From positions 40,218,760 to 40,282,759 of the forward strand of contig NC_083576.1 of assembly GCF_027579695.1 (NCBI RefSeq): a stretch of 64,000 nucleotides of DNA. The letters run 5' to 3'. This document shows positions 1 through 10,935 of this stretch, one piece after another (position 1 is the first letter of the stretch; every line of letters starts with the position of its first letter). Position numbers and translations under genes: made by a program. This stretch comes from Neoarius graeffei (Eukaryota; Chordata; Actinopteri; Siluriformes; Ariidae). The notes beneath the pieces were generated by a model, which worked only from the letters and a program-made list of their open reading frames with translations, did not search any database and was not told where the DNA came from.

Positions 1-114
1 ATAGTTATAGTTATGTGATGGTTGTCCTGATTTAGACTGGTGTATTTTTTTTTTTTGGGGGGGGGGGTTGCGCGATGTTGCACCCGGGTCCAGATTAGGG
101 CAGAACCGGCCCTG
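1..114. mobile_element. End of a hAT-like DNA element
   Basis: Read on the - strand the stretch starts CAGGGCCGGTTCTGCCC, the CAGGG-type terminus common in fish hAT elements. The body runs out of the window to the left. Confidence 0.4.
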
Positions 115-429
115 GCTACATTTCAGGTGTAGTTTGTTTTATGTATGTATGTACTTGCATAGATGTGTACTTGGTCTTCCAATATGGCGCCTAACAAAAT
201 CTCGCGGCGCAGTGACGTCATGCGGTAGCCCTCTATAGGGCCTGACTAGCCTTTGGTAACACACTAAACGAATTCTCTTTCATTTTTGGCACTTTTTCTG
301 TTTGTGTAGATGGGAAGACATACTGAGAATCCAAATCGCCAACATTTGAAATAATAATTGTTTTGAATTATTTCTTGTCTTATTTAATGAAGGTTGTAAT
401 ACAATTAGCCTACATTTGGCTTAAGCTGG

Positions 430-628
430 ATGAGACAGAGACATAATTTTATAGCCATTTGTTAAACAGCTGACAGGGAACGTAATTAACCGTTCCGGGA
501 ACGAAATTTTTTTGTTCTAACCGGTTCGGGAACATCTATTTAATGGTGGAACCCAAAACCGGAAACGTTAAAATTCCGTTTCTGTTCGGAACGATCCGAT
601 AGGAAAAAAATTCCGGTTCAAAGCCCTG
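430..628. mobile_element. End of a second hAT-like element
   Basis: On the - strand it begins CAGGGCTTTGAACCGGAAT at 628 and continues with direct and inverted 'GGAACG/CGTTCC' blocks, typical of a hAT subterminal region. The left limit is approximate; no transposase is visible. The stretch 115-430 between the two ends holds nothing I recognise. Confidence 0.45.
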
Positions 629-690
629 GTCTCTACATAATATTAGAATATAAAGTATATTTATTTTCTCCACTGACACCATAATTGTAT

Positions 691-1671
691 TGTTAGGTTT
701 ATATAAGTATTATTCTTGACCAAGAAGGCAGTAATATATTTGTGACAAAATTAAGGATTAATTTCTGTCAGTTAAAATGACCTTATGTCTCGGCTGGACA
801 TTGTTTGGGAACATTTTGTTTATTTTGATATGAAATGTGTATTTTTGATATGAGATGTGTCTGAATGGCGACAGGGTCTGCGATATCACACACACTCACT
901 GGCCTTTGATATCACACACAACCATAGCCAACAGGTATTGGGAATTAAAAGTTAGATCTAAGATGCATTCAATGATTTAAGTTAGTTTTATAGTTTTAAG
1001 TTAGTTTTATAATTACAGAATATAATTTAGGGTTGTTAAGACCTTATGATTCTAATGTTAAGACTTCATGAGTTTAATCCTGAATCCTGTTTGACCTTTC
1101 TCTGGTGAAGTAGCATTTCTTTGTTTTGCCAGACATATTCTTTATGTTTCGTATGACTGTCTTTGTTTAGGTTTGTTCTTATTTTCTTATAACATATCTT
1201 TGTTGAAAGATTCCGTATGTGCGTAAGTAATGTTTGTACCTTGCTATCATGTCATATGATCAGAAATATGTTATGTTATGATTATTTGACTTGCCCCAAG
1301 ATCAAGCTGCTCACTTCCTCGCAAGTCAACCACACACACATACATCTGAACATTCCATCAGAACAGTGATGTAATTAAGATGTGACACACACACACACAG
1401 ATATCAAAATGATGTCACTCACTCACACCCTCCCATAGACACACACACACACATTCGACAGACACAATAGCCGTTTAGAGAGATTATAATTTATTATAAA
1501 AGGTGTTTGTAATCTTTCATCTTTGGCGAGAATACTGTGATTAAACAGCAGTGAAACCGATCTCTGGTTCTCTGTTTTTTTGCGGTGTTCCGTCCCAGAA
1601 TTCTGCAGGTGGTACGAGGGCGGGGGTCCCGAGAAGTAAGTTGACCGTTTCCGACTGGGTGAACCCTAACA
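691..1671 (+). repeat. ERV 5' LTR
   Basis: 981 bp, nearly identical to 18680-19624, ends TGTTAGG/CCTAACA. It contains a TATA-like TTATAAAAGG near 1495 and ATTAAA near 1541. Near its 3' end it carries an extra stretch (about 1604-1633) absent from the 3' LTR. Confidence 0.88.
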
Positions 1672-1674
1672 ATT

Positions 1675-1692
1675 TGGTGGCTCGTACGGGGA
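1675..1692 (+). other. ERV primer binding site
   Basis: TGGTGGCTCGTACGGGGA, three bases after the LTR end, resembles the tRNA-Pro-type primer site of gammaretroviruses (TGGGGGCTCGTCCGGGAT) with a few changes. Confidence 0.7.
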
Positions 1693-1817
1693 TTACGCCC
1701 AATCAGGTGAGTAAATTATTTTAATTGATTAATTTGATTGGTTAGACTTCCACCTGGTTGGTAGTAATAGAAAAAGAAAAACCCAGTTGTTTATTATTTT
1801 GGTTATGTTATTGGTGA

Positions 1818-1938
1818 CCCTCGTGGAAGAGCCACGGGAAGATTGGTTAAACCTCGTGTAAAAACACGGGAAGGCTATCCTCGTAATTTGTTTACGGGAA
1901 GGTGACCCTCGTGAAGTGAAGGAGCTGTCACGGGAAGA
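1818..1938 (+). repeat. Four tandem hairpins in the ERV leader
   Basis: Four units of consensus CTCGT-N...N-ACGGGAAG occur at about 1820-1838, 1853-1870, 1880-1898 and 1909-1933. In each the two halves pair. The loop-side base pairs differ but stay complementary: GG/CC, GT/AC, AA/TT, GA/TC. The position between primer site and first ORF is where retroviral packaging signals lie. The packaging role is inference. Confidence 0.65.
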
Positions 1939-2125
1939 GCGCGCTTTTTATGTTAAACCCAAAATAATTACCCTAATTAATCTTGGGACTGATTCCTTCG
2001 TGCCACCATGGGGGGAAAAATTGTATTGTATTAAAAATTGTATTGCATTAAGGTACCCGGACCCCGAGAAAAAACCCACGGGATTGTATGACTTGCTGTG
2101 GTTTAGCATTCTACACAAATTCTAG
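1916..2125 (+). pseudogene. Short ORF in ERV leader, possible gag remnant
   Basis: Sixty-nine codons after the hairpin array, open also upstream of its GTG/ATG. I recognise no domain. The position fits the beginning of gag or a leader peptide; the frame stops at 2125, and no capsid or nucleocapsid motif was seen after it. Confidence 0.3.
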
Positions 2126-3367
2126 ACAATTTGGCCGGCTCAGTTTTGATTTATCCTCATTCAGGTATTTGCAATCTCTAGGAGCTGTGTAATGTATCTT
2201 TAATTGTTTTAGCATTTATATAAGGCATTACTGGATATGCACAAAATAATGAAACAACAAATCAGTACTCTGGAGTTGAACAGTCAGAACTGTGTTCCTG
2301 ATGTGCATAAATGTCAAACCTTTGGTCAATCAAACCTGTATAACCAACTTCCAAAATCCTTATTTCCCTTATAAAATCCTTATAAGATGCAAATTAAAAT
2401 GATTTACCTAAAATTTGAATGATAATTAACAATGATATATCCCAGGTACTTTTTATTCAATATTAATAACAATAAACTTTAAGAATGAATACAAAGCTTC
2501 AATGTTTGACAAAAAACAAAGTGTAAATGTTATGTGCTCTTTTATCATCGTGGGAATTGATTATAGCTCTAAATAAATATTGAAGGGTTTTTTTGTTAAA
2601 AAGAATCCGTATAACTTTATTTGTACGCCCGTATACTATGTTTATTGAATCAAATCCGTATAAAATACGGACATTCTGTATATTGTGCATTTTAATCTCA
2701 ACGAAAGCTTCACTGAATTGATTCTTTAGAACAAACTCGCATGCGTGTGAATCAATTTACTTGATTCTTGACTCAGAAACTACGGAAACCTTATTTGTAT
2801 TCCTGCTTTCAAATTGTAAACAATAATCACACTTTCATGCTGCATGAAATTAAAGTATGAACTTTCCTCAAACCATTACGTGTGCATGAACTCAACAAAT
2901 GCAGTCCATGCGTCTGTATCGATTCGCTCGATCGAGTCATTTTTATGTTTCGTCCCGAAAAAGATCCGAATCGTTTGCGAATCTCAACACTGTTAGAAAT
3001 CCAAGAGAAGAGATCCTCTTCCCTTAACACAGAATGGAATCATCAGAGAAAAAATCTGCTTCTTAATCAGTTAGTTTCCGCGTTTGGTGAGTAGATCATC
3101 TGTATTTTATTTTATATTCATTGTGTGTTGATAGTCCGAAACTTGTAAATGGAAAGTCACGAGTGGTCCGCGAGGTGATCTCTGAACAGTCTACAAGACT
3201 ATTAATGTGTTTTAATAATTAATAGTGCAGCTATTAATGCAGTTTCATGTCTAGATCTTATAAATGATGAATACGAAGTTTTCAAAATTGTGATGAACTC
3301 CAGTTCCCATGATGCTTGTGAACTGGGCATGCGCACTGGATAAAAGAAAAAGCAGCTCTTTAGAGAT
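2126..3367. other. ERV interior without recognisable gene
   Basis: AT-rich, full of stops. No pol or gag motif, no repeat I know. Short ORFs on both strands at 2499-3094 have no domain signature. Confidence 0.4.
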
Positions 3368-4385
3368 CTTGCAGTCACGTGACCGGAAAGTACACAACCA
3401 CCATCTTGTCGGTCAAAAACACCGCTGAATACTGCTGCACTCGTGTACAAAATGGATCAATTTCAACCGACGGACTACACGGCTCATTTTTCTAATGAAC
3501 AGATAACTAGATATATGTCTAAAATAAACGAGCTACAGATTTGTGACCCTTATGGCTTACCGGACGGAGTTTTCACGACCGGATTTTGAACTGTCAGCGG
3601 AATACCCAGACGTGTATAATTACCTCATTAACTTTCCCTCGCTGTTCAGTGGTGAAGCACTGCATGCTTATAAATCTCTGGACAGTTATCTCTACAGAAA
3701 TTCAGGATTTGTCAGCGACTCAGATGTAGCATCTTGTAAACAAGAATCCTCATTGGATGGGTAAGTCACTTAAGTATTGAATATAGCACTGACCAGCCGA
3801 TTATAGAATAGAATAAGGTAATTCCAAATCTCTGTCTTGTTTACATGGATCTGGCGTTGGAGAGGTAGAGGCTTGGCAGTGGAGATTTGAGTGGCTGTTT
3901 TCTGAGCTTAGTCAACATGCCGGCTCTGCAGCCTCGCTTTTGCTTCCGCTCCCGGCACCGCCTCCTTCGCTTTGCTTCCGATAACAATCCACGGAGACCC
4001 CGCTGGTCTCGCTATCTCGTCCGGAATGTTTTTTTTTTTCTCGTCCGGAATGTTGTGCATGCGATGGAAATCGCTACAAACCATCATTTTCTGCTGGAAA
4101 CCAATGTCCAGTAAGTCCATACGGTTGTAGTGGATATTGAAGTCCAGTACAGACGAACAACACGCAAAAATACACACAAAAAACATAAAAAACGTGCACA
4201 GGTAAGGAGAGCTTGTAGCCGCAGCCGTTGTAGTAGAATTGTATATAGTAGGGTTTTCCAGAAGAAAAGGTAGAAGTAAAAGCAGAAGTAGACCCAGAAG
4301 TAGAAGTAGAAGGCGGAATATGGCGTTTGACCGACAAGATGGCGTCTGTCACAATCTGGATCGGCTGTGATGTCACATGCAAGTG
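3368..4385. mobile_element. TIR element carrying a YqaJ/SWIM-family exon
   Basis: Imperfect inverted ends: CTTGCAGTCACGTGACC at the left and, on the other strand, CTTGCATGTGACATCA at the right. Both are followed inward by the shared block CCATCTTGTCGGTCAAA (3401-3417 and 4325-4341). Length is about 1.0 kb. The internal coding piece is described separately. Superfamily not determined. Confidence 0.55.
3452..3762 (+). pseudogene. N-terminal exon of a YqaJ/SWIM-type fish protein family, frameshifted
   Basis: From ATG 3452 the product begins 'MDQFQPTDYTAHFSNEQITR' and reads 'DPYGLPDG'; after one frame change near 3560-3590 it continues 'YPDVYNYLINFPSLFSGEAL' and 'HAYKSLDSY', ending at a GTAAGT donor. 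This resembles the N-terminus of large multi-copy proteins in fish and molluscs with a SWIM zinc finger and YqaJ nuclease domain. Only the first exon is present here. Family assignment is from memory of the pattern. Confidence 0.45.
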
Positions 4386-5028
4386 CTCCTTAGGGCAAAA
4401 GTCTCGTCTCATCAGATTTGGGCAGTAATTCTATGCGTTCAGACCTTAAATAATGAAATAGCTGTACAAGCAAATACAACACGAAAACCATTTTTAAAAC
4501 ATTCACTTAAATTAAACAGACATGGTAAAAACAGAAGAAATATATTTAAGGCTTAGAGTTGGATTAATTCAGCCAAATTAAATATCACTTTCAGATTTGA
4601 AGATATTTATCAGGAATCATTTTTAAAATATTGAGTATTATACCACTTCCTGTTTAAAGGCATAATAAAAGGCATCAAATATATTTACCCTACGTGTGAA
4701 TGGAAATGCCGAAAAGTTTAATGTTTAACCTAATGTTTAATGTTGATCTAAAACATTTTAAAACTGACCGTCTAGTGGTATTTTTATTAATCATATGTAA
4801 TTCTAACCTTTAAATATTCTATATACTCCTGTTTCTAACGCGTTTTAGCGAAATATGGACTTGTCTTGTCTGGGAAGCATGAAATTAGTTCAACAGCGAG
4901 CTAACCCGCTTTTTACTTCATTTTTGACATTTTTTGAATAATTGTCGTCATAATATTTAATATAAATATAATATTTTGAATAATTGTTCCGTCTCTATAG
5001 TCTCTCTGTCTCTTTCTCAGTCAACAGT
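4386..5028. other. Unassigned AT-rich ERV interior
   Basis: No ORF of note, no known repeat; simple AT-rich sequence. Confidence 0.35.
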
Positions 5029-5440
5029 CACTACGTTTACATGCACATAGAGAGAATCGAATTTCTGCCGTTGCTCGACTGAAATCGAAGTTCAAAATGC
5101 CATGTATACACCTTAATTCGGCTGAAATTGAACCGAACTTGATTTCTCGGAATCGAGCTACACGACCTAGTTTATGCGATTTCTGCCGAGCTACTTTGTG
5201 CATGTATACCCTATCGAGCTACTTGTTGAGCTACTTCCGGAAGTGACGAGTGACGAGACCACAAGCGGGAAACACAACAGCCTCGGTTGGCATGACAACG
5301 AATCATGACAACGGCATGAATCTTTTCTTTTTGTGGCATTGTTTGCACTGTTAAAATTTAGCTCACTTACTGTATCACCAAATACATCTGTACAGCTGTT
5401 GCATAGCTGTGAATTGTGTACATAAACAAGTCATTGTATT

Positions 5441-5510
<70 letters not shown>

Positions 5511-6009
5511 CCAACATCTGAAGAATGTCAATAAAAACAAAACAATTGAACTTTTTGTTTGTTTATTAAGACATAAGTTAAATTGTAAGCAAAAAATGGA
5601 CTTTAGAAAAATATTATTGTGCAAAATAAGTTGTCTTACAAAACAGTGGTCTGCGCTGGACAGTTTGTAGCCATAGTCTGTTAGAGCAAGCCTAACAGCT
5701 TGAACACGGAACTGCTAGTGTTGCCAGATTGGGGGTTTTAAGTGAGTTTTAGCGGATTTGAACATGTTTTGGGCTGGAAAACGTCAGCAGTATCTGGCAA
5801 CACTATAGCTCTTCTTCATGACGACAACCGGAAGTGTACCAACACGATGGGGCGTGTAGCGCCACGTGTGGCTCGGGTGCACAATGCACCTTGCACAATA
5901 GCCCGATTTCACTTGTGCATGTAGGATTGGATTTCTCTGGCACCCCTGCTGGGACCCTTTGCTCGATTACCAACAGCAGCTCGATTTGGACGTGCATGTA
6001 AACGTAGTG
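5029..6009. mobile_element. TIR element, copy 1
   Basis: Ends CACTACGTTTACATGCAC and its perfect inverse. No transposase. A GT/AT microsatellite sits at 5440-5504. The outer 280 bp on the left and 190 bp on the right match the copy at 9069-10080. Superfamily unclear. Confidence 0.7.
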
Positions 6010-6885
6010 ATTGAGATAAGACTCCCAGACTGTTACAGATAGCTATAATATAAACAAATAACTCATGCAAGCATGGCAGGCAAGGACAGCCACAGAAATC
6101 TGCAATGAGCAGAGAAAATCATTATTTTTGGCACTTTCTCACACAATAATAAATTTAATAAGTAATCTCTTTATATTACTAGGTAAATTCCATATACATA
6201 AAGTGAAAATGTCCAAGGTAACCAATTCTCATTCTCATTAATACTGTTAATTGAATTAAACATTTTATTTTGAGTCTCTGTCACATATCAAATCAAACAA
6301 AAAGTGCTTATCAGCTGTTCAATTTTATTCAAAATTACATTCAATGAAATTGTCATTTCAATTTGCCCTGTTTTTTATCTCCTTTTCTTTCTTTAAACTT
6401 ATTGCTACTTATGAGGCTAAGCTTAACCATGTTCCTCCTAATTTCAAACTATTGATATGAAATGCTCTGATTAACCGTTTGCTGAGTTTTAAACCTCCAT
6501 ACTTTTGCCTTTAAAAACCACAGAGGATATGGAATGGATAGGCTTTTAATGTATTTAGTTAACCATAATTTTTTTCAGCAAGAAACAGTTAACAAACGTT
6601 TACTTGAATAACTTTTTGTTTATAAATCGGAGACTTGGGTTTATCTTTATTTAACCATTAAGGAAAAAAACGTCATAAATTATCATGATTATGATACATT
6701 GGCTTGTATAAGTATTCATTGTCCTTGAACCTTTCCGCATTTTGTTGCACTGCAACCTGGAACTTAAATTGACATGAAACTACACAAAATATGATTCAAT
6801 ATTCATGTGCATTCTGTTTATGTTAAGCAGTACCTCTCTCTCTGGATGTCATCCTATAGTGTCTTCTCGAGCAAGGCGTGGTGAG
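6010..6885. other. ERV interior with a small Tc1-like scrap
   Basis: Mostly unassigned. At about 6700-6770 'GTATAAGTATTCATTGTCC' and following bases resemble a Tc1 terminal repeat. RT homology begins after 6880. Confidence 0.3.
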
Positions 6886-7659
6886 ACCGTGCACCAGCTT
6901 GTACAATACACCTGTCAATCCAGTACCTGATGGTACCTGGCGTTTTACACAAGATTTACGTAAGATTAATGAATTGATTTTCTTCTGTAATGTCACAGGT
7001 TCCTGCTCATCTTTGCTGTTTTTCCATTAATGATCTCTGTTCTGCCTTTTTCCACGCACATGAGGAGATAGCGTTTGTACTCAAGGTTACATTAACTCTC
7101 CTGCTGTTTTTTTCAGCTGTAATTCATAACACGCTCTGTGACCTTCTCCCTCCCTCAGGACTCTGTGGTCTGTGTGTTCTGATATCTGCTGAGTCACCAG
7201 AAATCTGCCAAGGCACTGACACTTGCGCCTGCTCCAACATCTGGCGCATAAGGGCTTTAAGGTTTCCAGAACCAAGCTGCAATATTGCATGGACACTTAA
7301 GTATTTGAACTTTTGAAGTTTTGAACTTTCTCAAGGCTGTCATTCTAGACACAAAACGCCCTGCAACTAAACATGCATTGATGTCTTTTCTGGGTCAGAA
7401 AATGGATCCCTGACTGCTCTTTATATGACAAGCTTCTCCGTTCCGCAATCTCTCATCACGATCCACTGCAACATCCTTTGACCTGGACTGACGCTATGGT
7501 GGTCGCTTATCACTCCCTCAGAAGCACCCTTTGTTCCGCCCCTGGGTTACCTGCTCACTTCAAGCCCTTCCACCTCTATGCCTGTGAACATCAAGGCACA
7601 GCCTCTGGGGAGCATGAGGGGGGGGAAATGCATCATTGTGTGTTTTTATCCAAAACATT
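6886..7659 (+). pseudogene. pol: ERV pol fragment, RT part
   Basis: At 6888-6990 the product includes 'RPCTSLYNTPVNPV' and 'FTQDLRKIN', the RT palm entry motif of gammaretrovirus-like pol. 'FSINDLCSAFF' follows at about 7015. Stops and frame changes break the rest; a stretch at 7480-7659 matches the RT connection region up to 'VCFYPK/FLSKTF', where the Gmr1 element interrupts it. Non-functional. Confidence 0.7.
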
Positions 7660-8112
7660 TGTCACGGCCCGGTAGGGTGGCCGTTAGGGCTGCATGATAT
7701 CAGAAAAATATGCGATATTCGATAACATGACTGAATATCTCGATATCGATATGTATCACGATAATTAAATATATAATGTTTTTCTTACCTCTACTCGCCG
7801 TTCTGCCCTGTATCTAGCATTTAAAAAAAACACCCAATGCATCGCTTCCATTCCAACATTATTTTTTATTGGAAAAACATGGCTACACCTGCAATGGTGT
7901 CCATCAATCATCTTTAAATCTCTTAATTTTTGTGAGCGCAGCAGAAAATGTCTTAAGTTGAAGTAAACGAAAAACTGAAAACTACATTACATTAACATAA
8001 AGCATTCAAAATGGCAATTTCAGCGGCTCCCGGGAGATGAAGGTGAGCGACACAGATTCACCATAAACTCAAACACAATCTGTTAATAACACATGCAGGT
8101 GAGAGAGCAGTG

Positions 8113-8143
<31 letters not shown>

Positions 8144-9020
8144 CGGTAGTGTGTGTGTGAGAGAGAGAGAGTGAGAGCGGTAGTGTGTGTGAGTGAGCGA
8201 GCGGTAGTGTGTGTGTGACAGAGAGCGCGGTTTTATGTTTTTATGCTTCTGTAGAGCAGTGTTTGTCCCAGTGAGCCGCCCCACCACTGTTTTCCAGGTA
8301 CATGTCTTGCAAAGTACCTGAGTTTGCAGTACATCACCCCTCCTGAATCCAAAGTACTTCCAAATAGCAGACGTGCATTTTTTTTTTTTTTTTGGAAACC
8401 AGTTTGTCTCACACAAGTTTGTCTCACCACACTTGCTCCCGCCTTCCGCCATCACCACGAGGCTTTTACTTGTTTTGCAATAGGGGGCAGAGTTATCCCG
8501 CGGCGCTTGTTGACATTCAAATGTGATTGGACGGCACAGAAAAATGTGCCTTTTATCGAAATTTAAGTAATTTTTGCGGTATGTGTATCGCAAACTATGA
8601 TATCGCGATATCGATACTTTTTCGATATATTGTGCAGCCCTAGTGGCCGTGGGACCTCTCCCATGTAGAGGTGCAGAGCTCCACCAGGGCACCAGGTGTT
8701 CCTCTGTAGTTTCGTCTAATAGGTGGAGTTGGACGAGGAAGCCAGGCTGGCTGCTGGTTGGTGGAGGCTGACTGTTTTAAAATGGATGGCTGCCAGTCTA
8801 CCCTACCTCTCTCCCGACGCTGGCGTTTCGTTCGGTGCCTGCTGGATTGCAGGCCTAACACTGGCCAGGGCGTAGCTCTGCTTCTTTAGTTTGTTTGTGT
8901 TTTTGTTTGTAGATCTACAATTCTGTAAATATAGTATTTTTATAAATAAATTATATTTGTTATATCACAACTCCCGTGTATCTTCCAAAGTTTTGTCCAG
9001 TACAAAGTTAGACTGTGACA
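7660..9020 (+). repeat. Gmr1 5' LTR with hAT insertion
   Basis: LTR halves 7660-7684 and 8643-9020 are separated by a hAT element with its 8-bp duplication. Compared with the 3' LTR it lacks about 18 bp between short GGT repeats near 8760. Confidence 0.88.
7685..8642. mobile_element. Non-autonomous hAT element
   Basis: Terminal inverted repeats TAGGGCTGCATGATATC / ...TGTGCAGCCCTA with a perfect 8-bp target duplication GTGGCCGT at 7677-7684 and 8643-8650. Internally GA/GT-rich microsatellite (8100-8220) and no transposase. Confidence 0.92.
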
Positions 9021-9068
9021 AATGGGGGCTCGATAGTTTAAGAATCCGGCCTAGACATTAGCGTCAGT

Positions 9069-10080
9069 CACTACATTTACATGCACATAGAGAGAATCGA
9101 ATTTCTGCCATTGCTCGACTGAAATCGAAGTTCAAAATGCCATGTATACACCTTAATTCGGCTGAAATTGAACCGAACTTGATTTCTCGGAATCGAGCTA
9201 CACGACCTAGTTTATGCGATTTCTGCCGAGCTACTTTGTGCATGTATACCCTATCGAGCTAGTTGTCGAGCTACTTCCGGAAGTGACGAGTGACGAGACC
9301 ACAAGCGGGAAACACAACAGCCGCGGTCGGCATGACAACAGTAGTAGCGAGCAGCAGAAGAGGTCAGGAGGAATAAACGAAGAAGAGAAAATGGCGATGT
9401 AGAGCTCTCTGAAGTGTGGGTGGAGCACAGAGGATGGCAGGACAAAGCTTCTGGTACTAATAGGCTTTTTATTGTCAGACTTTTCAGTTTAACAGCCTAC
9501 TTTTATTCTTGAGAGAAAAACACACACACACACGCGCGCGCGCTGTGTTCTAGTCCCGGGATGAGCTCTCCCCTCTGCTCTCCCTCTGCCTCCTTAAATA
9601 GGGCGCGGTTACTGGGAAGACACACAAACACAGGTTAATTACCGTCAGGTGTAGTTATTCTGCCACTCACCTTCCCTGGCTCCGCCCTCCTGTCACAGAC
9701 CGGCGCTTGACCACGCCCCCACTGCCACAGGCAAGCAGAAACGTGCACTTCTGGAGCAATGAGGAGACAGAGTTCATGCTCATTCAGCTTAAAGAGTTGA
9801 ATATATTAAAATTCATGGACGGGAGAAAAACGCGCAATGGAGAACACGGAACTGATAACTTTGTTTACACTCTTGAATAGCTCTTCTTCATGACGACAAC
9901 CGGAAGTGTACCAACACGATGGGGCGTGTTGCGCCACCTGTGGCTCGGGTGCACAATGCACCTCACACAATAGCCCGATTTCATTGTGTGCATGTAGGAT
10001 TGGATTTCTCTGGCACCCTGCTGGGACCTTCAGCTCGATTACTGACAGCAGCTCGAGTTGGATGTGCATGTAAACGTAGT
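9069..10080. mobile_element. TIR element, copy 2, in Gmr1 leader
   Basis: Same ends as copy 1 (CACTACATTTACATGCAC and inverse). CAGT flanks both sides (9065-9068 and 10081-10084). It contains a solo LTR at 9398-9729. No transposase. Confidence 0.75.
9398..9729 (-). mobile_element. Solo LTR, inverted
   Basis: On the - strand TGTGGCAGTGGGGGCGTGG ... TGTGCTCCACCCACAC ... CTCTACA, with a TATTTAAGG TATA-like box and AATAAAAG. Flanks GGCGA and GGCAA are a near-match 5-bp duplication. Clearly related to the solo LTR at 38523-38831. Confidence 0.7.
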
Positions 10081-10935
10081 CAGTGTTTGTTTCGGTAGCC
10101 TGGATTTATGAATGACTCTCTACGTGGCGTGACGTCAGCCGTAGTGCGTAGAGTCTGTTTAGTAGTAGAAGCATAGTTTGTTTGGGACATGCTGTTGGCT
10201 ACGTTTGTTTGGAAGATGATAGCATGGGTAAGTGTTGCGCGTAGCTTGTTTATGTTGTGAATTGGTTAATGCTGCCGTTGTATGGATTTCTTTTGTCCCG
10301 GTAGCCTGTTTTGATATAATGAGCTTTGTTGCGAGATATATTTGAGTAATGCTGCTTGTCAGTACGATGTGTTTGTGTATGTCGGTAGCCTGTTTAAAGA
10401 GCTGTAGTAGTATGCAATGCTACCTGTTGCGGGATAGTTTATTCCGTAGTCTGTTAACAGTGAGAGTTGTGGTACAGGGGTATGATTCGATTGTTTGTAA
10501 CCTGTGAATGTTTAATCTAGGTGAGCTTTCCCGTTATTTTAATGGTGCTAGCTTAGCCTGCTGCTTGCTGCATTGGGCCTATCTGTGTATTGCAGTGTTT
10601 TCTCCCTGTTAGGCTAGGGGCGGATTCCCTTTGGAGTTCGTCCTGGGGGGTTTGTAGTGCGGTGTTATCGGTGGTTGGAGCAGTTGTCTCGGGAGCACAG
10701 CCGATGCTGCGGGTGAGTCGCTAATTATTAGTTGCTTGCCGGGCATACGGTATTCAGTGTTAATATCCACCGCCGAGCACCTGAAGAGTTAGGAGGAAGT
10801 TTAATTAGTTTTTTTGGTTAGGCAGTTAGAGGGGGCAAACACAGCAACCTGTTGGCCTGTGTGGGGGTTTAGCAGCGTGTTGTAAGAGCATCATTCTGTA
10901 GCATAGTTTTAACGTTGCACAGCTTTAGTTAAATC
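10081..10935 (+). other. Gmr1 5' leader
   Basis: GT-rich untranslated stretch between the TIR insertion and gag. 'GTAGCCTG' recurs five or so times (near 10098, 10304, 10386 and similar). No ORF. Confidence 0.5.

Noticed and set aside
1818..1938. CRISPR-like array
   Set aside because: Units are short, diverged hairpins with variable short spacing in a vertebrate retroviral leader; not a CRISPR.
8069..8692. 207-codon ORF on the - strand
   Set aside because: It runs through GT/GA microsatellite inside the hAT element and into the LTR; composition is low-complexity, with no domain.
9231..9445. Overlapping short ORFs on both strands
   Set aside because: They cross the boundary between a TIR element and a solo LTR, so they cannot be a conserved gene.
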